Shown piece after piece: positions 1 through 11,148 of a DNA stretch of 64,000 bases (position 1 is its first letter; each line of letters begins with the position of its first letter). Origin of the DNA: Pachyseris speciosa (Eukaryota; Cnidaria; Anthozoa; Scleractinia; Pachyseridae); assembly GCA_016490735.1 (NCBI GenBank), contig JAEMWC010000024.1:1324501-1388500 (forward strand), read 5' to 3'. Under the pieces are notes generated by a model. It saw only the letters and a list, made by a program, of their open reading frames with translations. It searched no databases and had not been told where the DNA came from. The position numbers and the translations under genes are program-made.

Positions 1-930
1 AAATATTAATTATTATTTATCTCTGCAATAACTTAATATGCAGGGCTGTATTTTTTAAGAGCCATGTGCCAAAGATTTCCCCCAGAAATGCTGAGTTAGA
101 TCCCTTACTACTTTGACGGAAAAACAGCAAGTTGACTACACCACAATATCTAGATTCCCTGGCTACTTCAAATGTTAGCGACAGCCCTAAAATGTAGTTT
201 TCAAAAGACATGTTGAGTAAAATGAGCTGCAATTTATGCCATACTTTACAAGCTAAAATTGTTATGCATGCTTATTAAATACAATAATAACTTAAAATTA
301 TGGTGTTTTCTTTTTATTTTGCACATAATATTGAGACATAGAGCTTTGTGTTTAAATCTTAGAATTTACTAGTTAAATTCCAGAGAAAATGGTTATTTTT
401 GCAAACTCACAGTAAGTTTAAAATAACTAGTTTACTACAGTACGTAGAAAGTTTTTTCTAATAAATGATTGACCTGCTGAAATAAATCAAGAATGATTTT
501 GATATTTTTAAAATCTGGCAGCAGTCCCTTAAAACACATTTAATGCTCTACAGTCACACCTGTCATAAGCAGTGCTCACCCACCATGCTACTTACAGTGG
601 TCCTAGGAATAATAAAACTCTATTTTCATTGGATGTCGAACAAATTTAGTCCTCAGATTCCAACATGCATGCAAGTCACATAAATTGATGGTTGAGTGCA
701 CACTGCATAAATAAGGGAAGGGATGCATGTAGCAGGTGCTCTATCATTGAGTGCATCTGGAAGGTGCTGCTTTATGAGCTAATGAGGGTAACACAACAAA
801 GTAAGTATGTCTGTAGTATGTCAGACATGCTTCTCACATACGAACAAATTAGCCTTGGCCACTATTAACTTCTAAAGCCTTGGCCACTTTAGAGTCAGCA
901 ATGTTGTGCACATCCTTGTTACTCCACAAC

Positions 931-3900
931 TCATAACTTCTTCTGGCCTGGTGAAAATGGGTTCTTTTCATTGAGATGCATGGAGCTGAGTGTGTGATTG
1001 ACAACTCTGTGATGTGCTTCATCTGCTCGGATTGCCAAGATCACATCCCGCATCACTGCTCCTTCCTACAAAAGAATTGAAAATTGTCAAAATTATGGTG
1101 GTGGCGGTCTTCAGTCTTCACCATGAAACTTGCTGTGAAAAAGAGACTTACAGACATTCAGTATACTCTCTTGGATATGACAGTGGATGAGATATTTACT
1201 GAGGCCCTGCCAGGGGAGGGACCTGTGTCACTTGTCTGAATTTTAAAATCTCCCGTGTCAGTGTTTAAATCGCTAATTCTCGGCCTTGATGCCACTGTCG
1301 GAATTTTGCCAGGAATGATGTCGGCTGTCAGGATTTCATTTTCTGTGCTGTCACTACTTTTTGGGCCATGTCGCTTGTCAGAATTTTCCCTGACAGGGCC
1401 TCTTTACTGGTAGGTGTGATAATGGCATGCATGAATTATTTATTAATACCTACTCATACCTTAAGTCTCCAGTAGTTAACAGCAAGAGTTGGTGCAGGTT
1501 TTGTTTTCCAGATTGGTAGAGTGTCGTCATCAATACACTGTAATATAAAGTAGTAAATTTCTTGCAGTTAAATAGAATAGAGAGATTAAGCAACGACGAT
1601 GGCGACAGCAATGAGAACGTCACAAAACAATAAGCTTAATTAGGAAAAACAATTGCATTTCTTTGCTGTCCTCAGCAAAACAACAATGTGAAATGACCAA
1701 ATTTTAGGTTTTGTGGAGAACGTGAGCGTATGACAGCGAACTCTTCTTTCTTTTTCCCAACTTCAACGCCGTTTTTGCTAATTTAGCTCCAGGATGGTTC
1801 GCCCACATTTACAAGTTAAAGAAGTTGGAATAATCACGAAAGAGTTATGATAACGAGAAGTTAGATTTTCACATGATGTTTTCGTTGCCGTTGCCGTCGT
1901 CATTGCTTAAGCTCTCTAATGCCAGTGTGGTGAATGTGTGGTTAGTATTTTGAACATTTGCTCTGTGTTGCATATTTTTGCAGTTTATAACTATGGAAAA
2001 CATAGATCTTAGGAAGCATAATTGGAATTCAAAATCAAAAATAATGGTGGTAATAATACATTTTCTAGTGATGATTAAATGACTTCCATTAATTCCAAAT
2101 CAGAGACTCTTGGCTACATAACAGTTATGGCATTTTTTTTCCAGACTGAAGCTCAAGTACCTCTGTAAAATGGATGGTTTCTCCAAATTTCGTTTTGGAT
2201 CCCAAAAGCCCTTACTAAGATCTGCTTTTCATGCACAATAAAATGCTGCACTGGAATGCCTTTGCTTTAGGAAGCATTGTCCTTACATGTAAACAGTTGA
2301 ACTTCTTGGACTTTCCTGTCATGTGCCGAATGGACATGTGGATTAGTGCACCTGACCCAAAACATTTTTTCTACTAATATAAACACTGCAACAAAAACAT
2401 TCAGCCTTTATTTCCAGTTTTGGCCTATTACTTTCCAAAAACTTAAAGCATCATTTCGTACACGACCAAGTCGGAAGGGACGTGGGTCTATTCTTGATTG
2501 AAGTGACAAACTGCTTTGCATGCATGTTAACAAAGACTTACCCAATGCAAATCAATCTGTGTTGTCAAAATATCAAGAACAGACCTACAACCCTCACTAG
2601 CTCAGTTATGTGACAGACAACCCTCACTAGCTCAGTTATGTGACAGATGATGGTTAGATTTCATAACTTTTGCAACCTATAAAAAGTAAACATTTCGAAA
2701 AAACAAGGTGCAAAGATTTATTTTAGTGAAAAAAGCACCAGAAACTTAAAATACTTCCATTAGCAACTGAAAAAATGACTGCGCTTTCACAGCTTCCATG
2801 GTAGCACGAATAGTTACCTTTAAACAGTAAGTGTAGGTTTTTACAGCCTCTTCCTCTAGATAACCAACAAATCTGTGACAAAATCTGGGACTGAACATGT
2901 ATGCAATGAAGAAACAGTTCACAAATATACCTGAAGTTAGAAAAGAAATAAAGATCACTATCACAGACACATTAAGTAGCTTTGTTGTAAGTAAACAAAG
3001 TTTATGAAAACCCAAATCAATCACAATGATGAGATGAGCATCTTGATCACTAATCAGCTAATTATCCCTCTCTAATCTGCTCTACCTGTCTACCACCAGT
3101 GCAACCTCCTGCATAGCTGCCCCTTGAAAATATTAAATCTTCATAAACATTTCAATGTTTCAGTCTTTTTGCTGGGCTAGCTGCTGCTTCCTTTCATTCT
3201 GAAAGTACATGCATATGAAAAATGTCTGATTATGCTACATTAACTACATAAACTTCTAATAAGACTACTCAGACAAGCAACTTTGTAAGAAATAAGCAAA
3301 GGCATGTATGCATACCAAAACTATATAATTTTATTACCTTGCTTACTTTTAAAGTTGGTATGTATGTAATGATGACAAGCTCTGTTGACTGTTTTGTTCA
3401 GCAAGTGTTTCACACAACTCAGAATATTGTTAAATATTGTTGTACATAGTTTTCACTTTTGTAGTTTTTTAATTAGTTTTAGAAGGCCACAAGTTCATTA
3501 GTGTTGTTCACTATTTACTGCTACCATCTAAGTTAAATAAAGGATATAGTACTGACTTTACGTACTCACCCTGTGCTAGAAGGATAATACCTCTGAAAAG
3601 GATTCCAGGCTGTTTCAATTCCAAAGCTGTCATCAAGTGCATGCGCTCATTCTCTGCTTCCTCTTAAATTCAAAATTCAAAACAACGAACACAGAAAAAG
3701 GATAAAATGAGGTTTGATCAAATTTCTATATGTGCCAATTCATCAGGGTTTTTATTAGAAGCCAGGACCCGGCTATCGACGTCCATGTACTCTCAACGCG
3801 GTACCCGCCTTCACCATTCAGAAATAAAAACAAACAAACAAAAATCTCAGGGATGCCTGTCTGTATTAAATCCTATGCCCTCCTACCCCTGAAAAGCCAA

Positions 3901-4981
3901 TACCTAACAGAGTATGAATCCATCCATGGTCCCTTGTGAGTTTCCTCAATGAGTGAAAGTGGCGAGCCATGGCTCCAATCATACCCGGTACACCTGCCAC
4001 TGTCTCTAACATGATGATGCGGCTGTTAAGAAACAAGAACAAGTTACTCTTTAGTTAGGAAGTCTAAAAACCAATATGACATCACCAACCCCAAATGATT
4101 TCACCCCACATTGCGAGTGCTCCTTTATATGCGACTTACTTCAACCACTTGTTTTCAGTCATCTTTCCAACTTTGTACAGGGAGAAAACATCAAATGCTA
4201 TCCTTAGAAACTGCACAGAGCCATAGGCAAGCTGAAATTAAACAGCAAAATGAGGCTGATGTTTATTTTGGCTTAAATTTGGTTTTAAAACTTTCCACAC
4301 CAGTTTACTGAGATTTATTACTATTTCCTGGAAACAGAAGTGAATTAACATTTAAGGTGGAGATGACAGGAAAGTCTCATGGGCTTCAACTGTACACCCT
4401 GTATACCTATATACCTTGTCAACTTTGGTAACTGCTTCTGTATGGGTGATCTCTACACTGTTCACGTCACATTCTGACCTAAAGCAGAAATAAAAATATA
4501 AAATGAAATCATCATCATAAGATACAGCTCCTCACAAAGGCAGTGACAGTAACAATATCAAATAATCTAGAAGAGCAAGTATCCACAACTTTAGTAAAGA
4601 TGCTTAATTGGACACAGATGTTTAAGTTTCCGACAAATGTCATCAAGATCATTGCCTTAACAAATATAGGTACTGTTTTTCTTGTGCGGTCAAAATAGCG
4701 AGTCCTTTGATTTTGAAGAAAAGGAAAACACAAAAATACAACAAAGCAGCAGAATCAATAACACTAATAAATAAGTGATGATGATGATGACGAGTACTAA
4801 TGAGAGTAGCTATTATCTAGCTGTCAGTTTATATCACCTACCAGATGGGATGTGGCATCCTGTAGACCTCATCCCCCTTAGTATGATCATCATCTTCTAT
4901 TTCCTTTTTCAAAGCACTTTCCTTAAAGTGACGTGACGACTCTTTGTCTGTGTGGACAGCACTTGTTGATAACATATATAC
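931..4981 (-). CDS. AOX: Alternative oxidase, paralog 1 (first coding exon not found)
   Basis: Mitochondrial inner-membrane di-iron ubiquinol oxidase that bypasses complexes III and IV and reduces oxygen to water. Exons on the minus strand, 5' to 3': 4981-4842, 4478-4415, 4231-4140, 4022-3904, 3662-3570, 2930-2818, 1537-1460, 1065-931 (TGA). All have GT/AG borders and closing phases, giving 277 residues. All four AOX motifs are present: LET in exon 4022-3904, NERMHL in 3662-3570, LEEEA in 2930-2818 and RADEAHHR in 1065-931. The C-terminus [10 protein letters not shown] fits the NP[FY]xPG motif known from animal AOX. The reading starts inside the protein (YMLSTSAV, shared with paralog 2), so an upstream phase-0 exon carrying the targeting peptide is missing. 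ATG at 5786 followed by a GTAAGA donor is in phase but does not look like a presequence. Internal exon lengths equal those of the paralog at 17264-23456. Introns hold a MITE (1580-1916) and a fold-back at 1196-1408. Confidence 0.93.
1196..1408. repeat. Short fold-back element in last AOX1 intron
   Basis: The ends pair as inverted repeats (GAGGCCCTGCCAGGG against CCCTGACAGGGCCTC), with repeated 'tgtc.cttgtc.gaattttcc' words between them. A weaker relative appears at about 11575-11826, between the last two METAP1D exons. MITE-like; family unknown. Confidence 0.4.
1580..1916. mobile_element. TA-flanked MITE in AOX1 intron
   Basis: A 337-bp element whose ends are imperfect inverted repeats: GAGAGATTAAGCAACGACG at the left, and a right end that reads back as GAGAGCTTAAGCAATGACG. 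It is bounded by TA on both sides, as expected for a Tc1/mariner-type non-autonomous element. No ORF. It sits inside the AOX1 intron 1538-2817. Confidence 0.75.
2585..2647. repeat. Two-copy 30-bp tandem repeat
   Basis: The unit 'caaccctcactagctcagtt' plus 'atgtgacaga' occurs twice in direct succession inside an AOX1 intron. Simple local duplication. Confidence 0.7.
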
Positions 4982-5225
4982 CTGTAAGTACATAATCAAA
5001 CACAAAAATTGAGGAAGCTCGAAGTGCATCCAAATTATTTTCCAAACAGTATCAATTGCATTAAAAAGGACTGGGTAACTTTTAAGTTTTAATGTTTTTT
5101 TTTTAAGGGGCACTTGACACCCTTCTGGTTGTTGCCCATTACATGTAAGGGCCTCTTTATATGAGGTTTTCCAGCCCGGTTAGGCGGTAAAGCGGGCCAG
5201 ACCACCTAACCGGGGTGAAAAACCT

Positions 5226-5549
5226 TTTATTATATGACTGGCACTTTCAGCGGTCAAGATGAATCAATTCTGCCGCTGTGACTGGCTACCCGTGAGGTCA
5301 AGATGGAGCCATCTTGTCCGCTCAGGATAGCCCATTTGTCCCGCGTTTTACTGTCTTTTAATAGCATCCCTTGAGTCATGTAATAAATCCTTTATTGACC
5401 AAGCCTGTTCAGTCAAGATGGCGGGATATTGGCCTCGTTCTTTTTTTGCGTGTTTATGGACCTCGACTTCGTCTCAGTCCATAAACACGCAAAAAAAGAA
5501 CTTGGCCAATATCCCGCCATCTTGACCAAACAAGCTTGGCCAATAACCC
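5226..5549. mobile_element. 324-bp fold-back element, copy 1
   Basis: Half of the element (about 5390-5549) is a near-perfect palindrome centred near 5470, with arms containing 'tcaagatggcgggatattgg' and its complement. The other half carries 'agcggtcaagatgaatcaat'. The same unit, same length, occurs in the opposite orientation at 10558-10881. Non-autonomous DNA element, no ORF. Confidence 0.8.
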
Positions 5550-6886
5550 ACATATATAAACAGGCCCTAAGTCTTGTATCCAGCCACCAAATGATTAAAA
5601 TGCCAATTTTTACCCAAACGAAAATAAAGGGAAAAGTCACACTTCACAGCACCCACTTTGTGATCTGGTTTCACTCTCTAAACAAGGCATTGAAGGTAAA
5701 CCCCAACATATGCCGTTCGTAAGAAATCAAACGGGTCGCTGAAATATCTTACGGTGAATGCACTATAATCGAAATGTACTACTGACATTCAGCTTACTGG
5801 GTCAAGGTCCCCTGCACAATGCACAGATTCCAAACTAACTAAATCCAACGAAAAAATTATTAGAGATTCAATTTACCCTTCTTTTAATTTTATTTTTCTC
5901 TTTTGCATATCTATATAGCCAATGCCTCCGATTATATGAAGATAAGCTCATAAAATCTTCTCAATCTGTCAATACAGGCAAAACCTTAATTCACAGTACC
6001 GTGGGTTTATGACGAGGTGCCAGATGTGCGCCATTTGCAGTTCGGAACAGAAACAAACAAGAGCTCGAGCTAGAAGACTTGAACAGGCCTTTAAATGCTG
6101 GAGAAACAAGTCTGCGAGACTCTGAAATAAACATTTCTTATTTTGTGAAACTGCAAGCAAGAACATCTGACGTCATGATGTTCTCCAACTTAGTTCCCAG
6201 GGCCCTCACCACCATGGGACGAAAGAGGACTCAGCGACTCCAAAGGATACAGTTTTCTGAAAAAAAAAACAATCCACCTTTGAGCATAAAACAACCCAAT
6301 TTGCCCATAAAATGCCAAATTGAGTGGGAACAACGAAAAAACACGAATTTTAGCATTATTGATTAAGGAAGGTGGTAGTAGGGAAGAGAATGCAATTTGC
6401 ATATAATTTTTCATCAATTAATTCTACATCTACGTTTGCATAGTTTCAGGACTCGCCAACTTATGGTGTCTTTTTCTTTGTCATACGCTGTAAGCCTTTT
6501 GGAGACATCATGCCAAGCTAGCCACTTTGCCACCTTGTTCCCAGGGTCCTCTCTCTTTCTCCTTCGAGAAAGCACCCTGCCATGTATATAAATCAAATCC
6601 ACACAATGGGTGGGTCCTCGACTTAGTGGAGACAATCTTCAATTTTGCTGCCCCTCCCTTCAATCATTTAATCTAATAATAATCTTTTATTTGGAAACTT
6701 TTATCACAAGACATGGTTTTCAGAAAGGTCCTACAAAGATTAAAATCTATCAAAGTTATAAACAACAAAGATAAATATGATATTCATATGTAATTTTTAT
6801 CAAATATATGATTTTCATATATCCATTCTCATATATACACCACTCACGGGTATATTATGAACCAACAAAATGACCATCTCCCAGAC

Positions 6887-6958
6887 AGCTTGTTAGCTCA
6901 GTCAGTAGAGCGCTGCACCAGTATCGCAGAGGTCGTGGGTTTGAATCCCGTACAAGCC
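6887..6958 (+). repeat. tRNA-Thr-like sequence inside a palindromic repeat, copy 1
   Basis: A 72-nt tRNA cloverleaf can be drawn: acceptor AGCTTGT/ACAAGCC (first pair broken), D arm GCTCAGTCAGTAGAGC, T arm with TTTGAAT loop. The anticodon loop reads CCAGTAT, giving AGT (Thr), but position 33 is C instead of U and the anticodon stem has an A.C mismatch. It is flanked by 'atatatgattttcatatat' repeats that also flank the copy at 63863-63934. A tRNA-derived repeat is more likely than a working tRNA. Confidence 0.6.
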
Positions 6959-7138
6959 TGGATTTTTTTCTGGCTTTATTTTCACTACTGCTAGGGTAGT
7001 GTTCATAACTGTGATGATTATTCACATATTTAATCATTAATCTGCAGTTCAAATATATGATTTTCATATATTCATTAAAAAAGTACTACATTTTTTCTGG
7101 AATCCATTAAAATCTGGCAGACACGTGACCAGCCACAA

Positions 7139-7318
7139 TCAGGGTACTTTCTCGAGGGAGGAAGAAAGAGGACCCTGGGAATGCAGTTCTGAAAATAATA
7201 GGCCAGACCATGACAAAGGGGACTATGAGGGAGGAAGAAAGAGGACCCTGGGAATGCAGTTGACCACTTTGCCCACTTTGCTGAAAATAATAGACCAGAC
7301 CATGACACAGGGGACATT
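7139..7318. repeat. Two-copy ~75-bp tandem repeat
   Basis: The words 'gagggaggaagaaagaggac', 'cctgggaatgcagtt', 'gaaaataatag' and 'ccagaccatgaca' appear twice in the same order. The same 'accctgggaa' core recurs in the fold-back at 32553-32621, so this is a dispersed repeat duplicated locally. Confidence 0.65.
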
Positions 7319-7329
7319 ACCAACTACGC

Positions 7330-7736
7330 CGTAACAATAATGGTATATTGTTAGAAAGACCTCGGCTAAGAACGAAGACTATGGGAGATCGCGTATTTTC
7401 GATAGCTGCCCCCTTCTTATGGAACAGTCTTCCTCTGCCAATAAGACAGGAAACATCAATCGACTCTTTCAAGCACTCTGTTAAAATATATTTATTTAAA
7501 AAGGCTTTTAGTTAGATTATTTATTCATTTAATTTAATATTGTGATTTTTTAAAAATTCTATATTTTACTAATTATTCTGGAAATTTTTATACTGTAAAT
7601 ATTGTAATTTTACCAGGTAATTTAACTGGTTTTTTAAAAATTTAGTTTAATAATAATATTGTAATGCACTTTTGAGTATTTTTTTAGAAAAAGCGCAAAA
7701 TAAGTATTAAATATTATTATTATTATTATTATTATT
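7330..7736 (+). mobile_element. LINE 3' end fragment
   Basis: A short reading frame contains the C-terminal signature of non-LTR retrotransposon ORF2 (FSIAAPFLWNSLPLPIR, then a SFKHSVKIYLFKK-type segment and a stop). AT-rich 3' UTR and an (ATT)n tail follow. The word 'acaggggac' occurs just before (about 7305) and just after the tail (7738), a possible target-site duplication. 5'-truncated and inactive. Confidence 0.75.
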
Positions 7737-8531
7737 ACAGGGGACTATGATTAAAACATGAAAATGGCATTGGACTGTCAACCCGCCCTCTGCACCATCT
7801 CTCTTCCCCCACCACTCGGTTTTTATTTTGTTCATAGATAATTACCAAAGGTCCCAGAAACAGGTTAGTGTGCCCAACATGATATAGAATTTATACAGCT
7901 CTAGATGAACACAAGAAATGGTTTTTAAGTCTTTATTTCAACATTGCTGGTTCAGCTATCTACACAACATGAAATGCAGTTTGTGGTTGTTCACTGTTTA
8001 CAAGACAATAATACAATGTATTAGAGAAATTTGATGAATAGAAATGGAATCCACAATCTCAGCATTTACCTTCTACAATACACTCTACTACTAAGATTAT
8101 AGAAATTGCCTGAATTACACAAAAGCTACATTTCAAAACATTGCAACTTCTCATCAACTACTCTAAACTGAATAAAAACAAGAAACAGTGAGAAACATGA
8201 AGTGATGGGGCAAGAAAACTATAACCAAAAGTGGCTGTTTAAAATTATCTACTTATGTAACAAATGTCAAAATAGAACGGAAATTAAGAATATTTGACGA
8301 AAAAGAAAATTAAGTAGTGTATGTATATTCTTACTCCTTAGCAACTAAATGCAGTGTATTACATTATTAATATTTTGATGTTTCATTAAATGGTCATGTT
8401 ACTTATAAAATTATTGTGACTGTTAAAACTGAAATAATAATTACACCAATTGGATCAAACAGAAATTTGTTCAACTACATCTTCTGGTTCTCCTTCAATT
8501 TAAGAGTAAATTCAAATCATATTGTGCTTTA

Positions 8532-10142
8532 CTAAGCACTGACATCTCTAAATGCAAGAACACTCTTTGGAAGCATTGATCTCAAGGTGATCACCTCCTT
8601 CATCATCTCATTCAGCTGAAGCTTCAGTGAGTGATTTTCTTGTGCCAACTTAGATGCCCTTGCAAACAAGGTTTTGTGCCTTTCTTTCCTCACGCGACGA
8701 AACTTCCTTGAGGCTTGGTTATTTCTGATCCTCTTTTCTGAAGCTTCATCACTGCAAGAACTTCCAACAGATAATGGAGAACCCTGAGAATCATCAAATG
8801 ATGCTGCTTCTCCACTGGACAGACTTGATGAACGATCAAAGGCTTGCTGCTCAAATTCTTCAAAACATGGACTTTTATTTTGGCCTTGCAGAGAACATGC
8901 TTCAACTACAGGCAAACTACAACTGCATGCCTCTACATCTTGATCATGATTTCGTCCCTCTCCCAGGCAATCACTATCTGCCACGTTCTCTTGAATGCCA
9001 TTGTACAATTCACCATTTGCAGCCCATGATTTCTCCAAAACAGTTCCCCTGCAACTATCCCCAGATATCACTTTCTCGAGTTCAGCAACCTGGTCAAAGA
9101 ACAGCTCTCCAGGACTTGTTCGATCCCATCCAGGCTCTATTGCCCAGAAGCTGGAGGTATGGTCTTGTACAGGGCTCTCGAGAAGATGTTCTTGACCATC
9201 TGGGGCAGCAAGGTAGGCAACCCCTAAAAGATACAGATAAACCAGCAATCAAATTAAGTGCAATCAAACCTCTGCTCGTGGACACCTCACATAAGCACAC
9301 ACCTCCAACAAGCACACACCAACAAACCATGGTCCCAGCAATTTTTCCACATTCATAACCTCCTTTCAAGTGAACACTTCTTGTAAGCAGACACCTATAC
9401 TCAGTTCCAAGGATGCCCACATGCAGGAGGATTGACTGCATTTCCTAAAATAACTACTTTGGACAAAAATTGACCATTTTTGAATTTTCAACGTTGATAA
9501 ATAGACTTTGGCTTTGTGGTCATCAATCTTAATTACTCAAAAAGGAGAAAAAACAAGGTCACACATTACAAATAATGTAATGAGCTTATGTAAGAAATTT
9601 ATTGGTCAGAGTAGTAAACAAAAAGTAAATATTTCAACCTTTTCATCCCTTAATCTTGTACACTGTTGGGTCCCACTGTTGGTAAGGTATTTTAACTTAC
9701 AAGGCATTAAAAATTATCTCAGGTTCCATGACACCAACCAGGGACTTATTGGACAGTGGGAGAGGGATTTATCGAAAGCAGGAGACTCATCAAGGAAATG
9801 CAGCTCTTCATTGTAAAATGATGTGAAAGCAATAATATTATTGAGACAGAGCAACGAATTTAAACCATCGTCCTTCAAAGTTTACACCGTCGCTCAAACA
9901 CACACAAATAATACCTACCATTGTCAAAGACGAGGCTTGGATTCGTACAGGGGCGATGCACAGAAAGTGAAGCTGTTGTTAACAGGGCTTTCGACGTGGC
10001 CAGCGAGGACAACCTCAGCCGCCATATTGCTTTTCTTGATCGCCAAGTCGGCACTTGAAGGCGTCGAAATAACACTCTTACACTTCCCTTTCGGAAGACC
10101 GGCAGAACTCTTCACGTGCATTTCTCGTTCAAGAGTTAACAT
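8532..10142 (-). CDS. bZIP transcription factor, subfamily not assigned
   Basis: DNA-binding leucine-zipper regulator. The main exon 9223-8532 encodes 229 residues ending in a bZIP domain: basic region RIRNNQASRKFRRVRKER, then a zipper with leucines in SLKLQLNEMMKEVITLRSML. The preceding region is Ser/Glu/Asp-rich, as in activation domains. The exon starts at a TTTTAG acceptor and needs one base from exon 1. No in-frame ATG precedes the bZIP, so the start lies upstream. Three models fit the phase: ATG 10075 with the strong donor AATG|GTAGGT at 9918 (282 residues); ATG 10142 with donor AAGT|GTAAGA at 10081; or ATG 10142/10025 with a poor donor near 9930. The basic region recalls C/EBP, CHOP or ATF4-type stress regulators, but I cannot place it. 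Confidence 0.85.
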
Positions 10143-10620
10143 AAACCAGAAAATGTAGATTTAGCTTGAAATATGGATAGAAATTGCTTAACAATTCTCC
10201 CAGACAAAATGGTGCAATACCAACACGACACGGTTTGGGTAAGGCGGAGAAATACTGGTACTAGCTTAGTTCACAGCGCAGGGCATGCTGGATAATATCT
10301 GACGTAACGGACAGAAGCAGGGCTCGCCGGGCAGGGGGAGGGGGCGGTGAGTATAGATGGTTTTCACGGTTTTGGAGAAGTTTGACAAAAGTCAAAATGT
10401 TTCTTTCTATGGCAGGCATGCAGGATGCAGTGTGATAGATACCACATAATGTAAAAAAAAAAAGTTCTGATTGACCCCAGCTGGATTATATACATACATA
10501 TATGGCAAGAAGTACTAAATAACAATGTACCAAGAATCTTACCTTACCAAGATATATGGGTTATTGACCAAGCTTGTTCGGTCAAGATGGCGGGATATTG
10601 GCCAAGTTCTTTTTTGCGTG

Positions 10621-10653
<33 letters not shown>

Positions 10654-11148
10654 CACGCAAAAAAAGAACAAGGCCAATATCCCGCCATCTTGACCGAACA
10701 AGCTTGGTCAATAAAGGATTTATTATATGACTCAAAGGACGCCATTAAAAGAAAGTAAAACGCGGGACAAACGGGCTATCCCGAGCGGTCAAGATGGCTC
10801 CATCTTGACCTCATGGGTAGCCAATCACAGCAGGAGAATTGATTCATCTTGACCGCTGAAAGAGCCAGTCATATAATAAATAGACTTACTTACAGGAATT
10901 CACGAAAATCCAAATCGTACTGCACAAAACACTCACTAGAAATTGGAACATCTAATCTGTGAGGTGGTAGGGCTGGGGATGTCGGTAGTGGACACACAAT
11001 AATACAACCCTTACGTATTTTATTATGAACAGTCATACAGAACAGATCATTTAGAATTGTTGAAAAAATAATTTTATTACAGCTTCTCGGCTTCTTTTTT
11101 CTTAAAAAAGCCATATATACACAATTCAGTCTTCCACCTGGTAAGTTT
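10143..11148. other. Intergenic, bZIP to METAP1D
   Basis: Contains the second 324-bp fold-back (10558-10881). Apart from that and the likely promoter side of the bZIP gene, nothing is recognised. Confidence 0.5.
10558..10881. mobile_element. 324-bp fold-back element, copy 2
   Basis: Reverse-oriented copy of the element at 5226-5549, with identical length. The palindromic half (10558-10713) carries 'tcaagatggcgggatattgg' and its complement. The other half ends 'gagccagtcatataataaa'. Confidence 0.8.

Larger units (their letters stand above)
4982..8531. other. AOX1 upstream region without a recognised gene
   Basis: The missing first AOX1 exon should lie here. What can be seen is a 324-bp fold-back (5226-5549), a tRNA-like repeat (6887-6958), a two-copy ~75-bp tandem repeat (7139-7318) and a LINE 3' tail (about 7330-7736). 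The short ORFs present show no protein family. Confidence 0.5.

Noticed and set aside
1..930. 71-codon ORF at 17-232 and other small frames
   Set aside because: AT-rich 3' flank of AOX1. No domain, motif or splice support, so I see nothing supportable here.
5999..6034. MAHIWHLVINPR as AOX1 first exon
   Set aside because: Ends in phase 2 at a GTACTG donor, whereas the next exon needs phase 0.
6887..6958. Functional tRNA-Thr gene
   Set aside because: Broken first acceptor pair, C at position 33 and an anticodon-stem mismatch, all within a dispersed repeat.
7330..7736. Host gene exon with LWNSLP motif
   Set aside because: The motif, the AT-rich 3' UTR and (ATT)n tail are those of a LINE 3' end, seen again at 14.1 and 57.3 kb.
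8774..9358. 194-codon plus-strand ORF opposite the bZIP exon
   Set aside because: Antisense shadow. The minus strand encodes a clear bZIP domain with matching splice acceptor.
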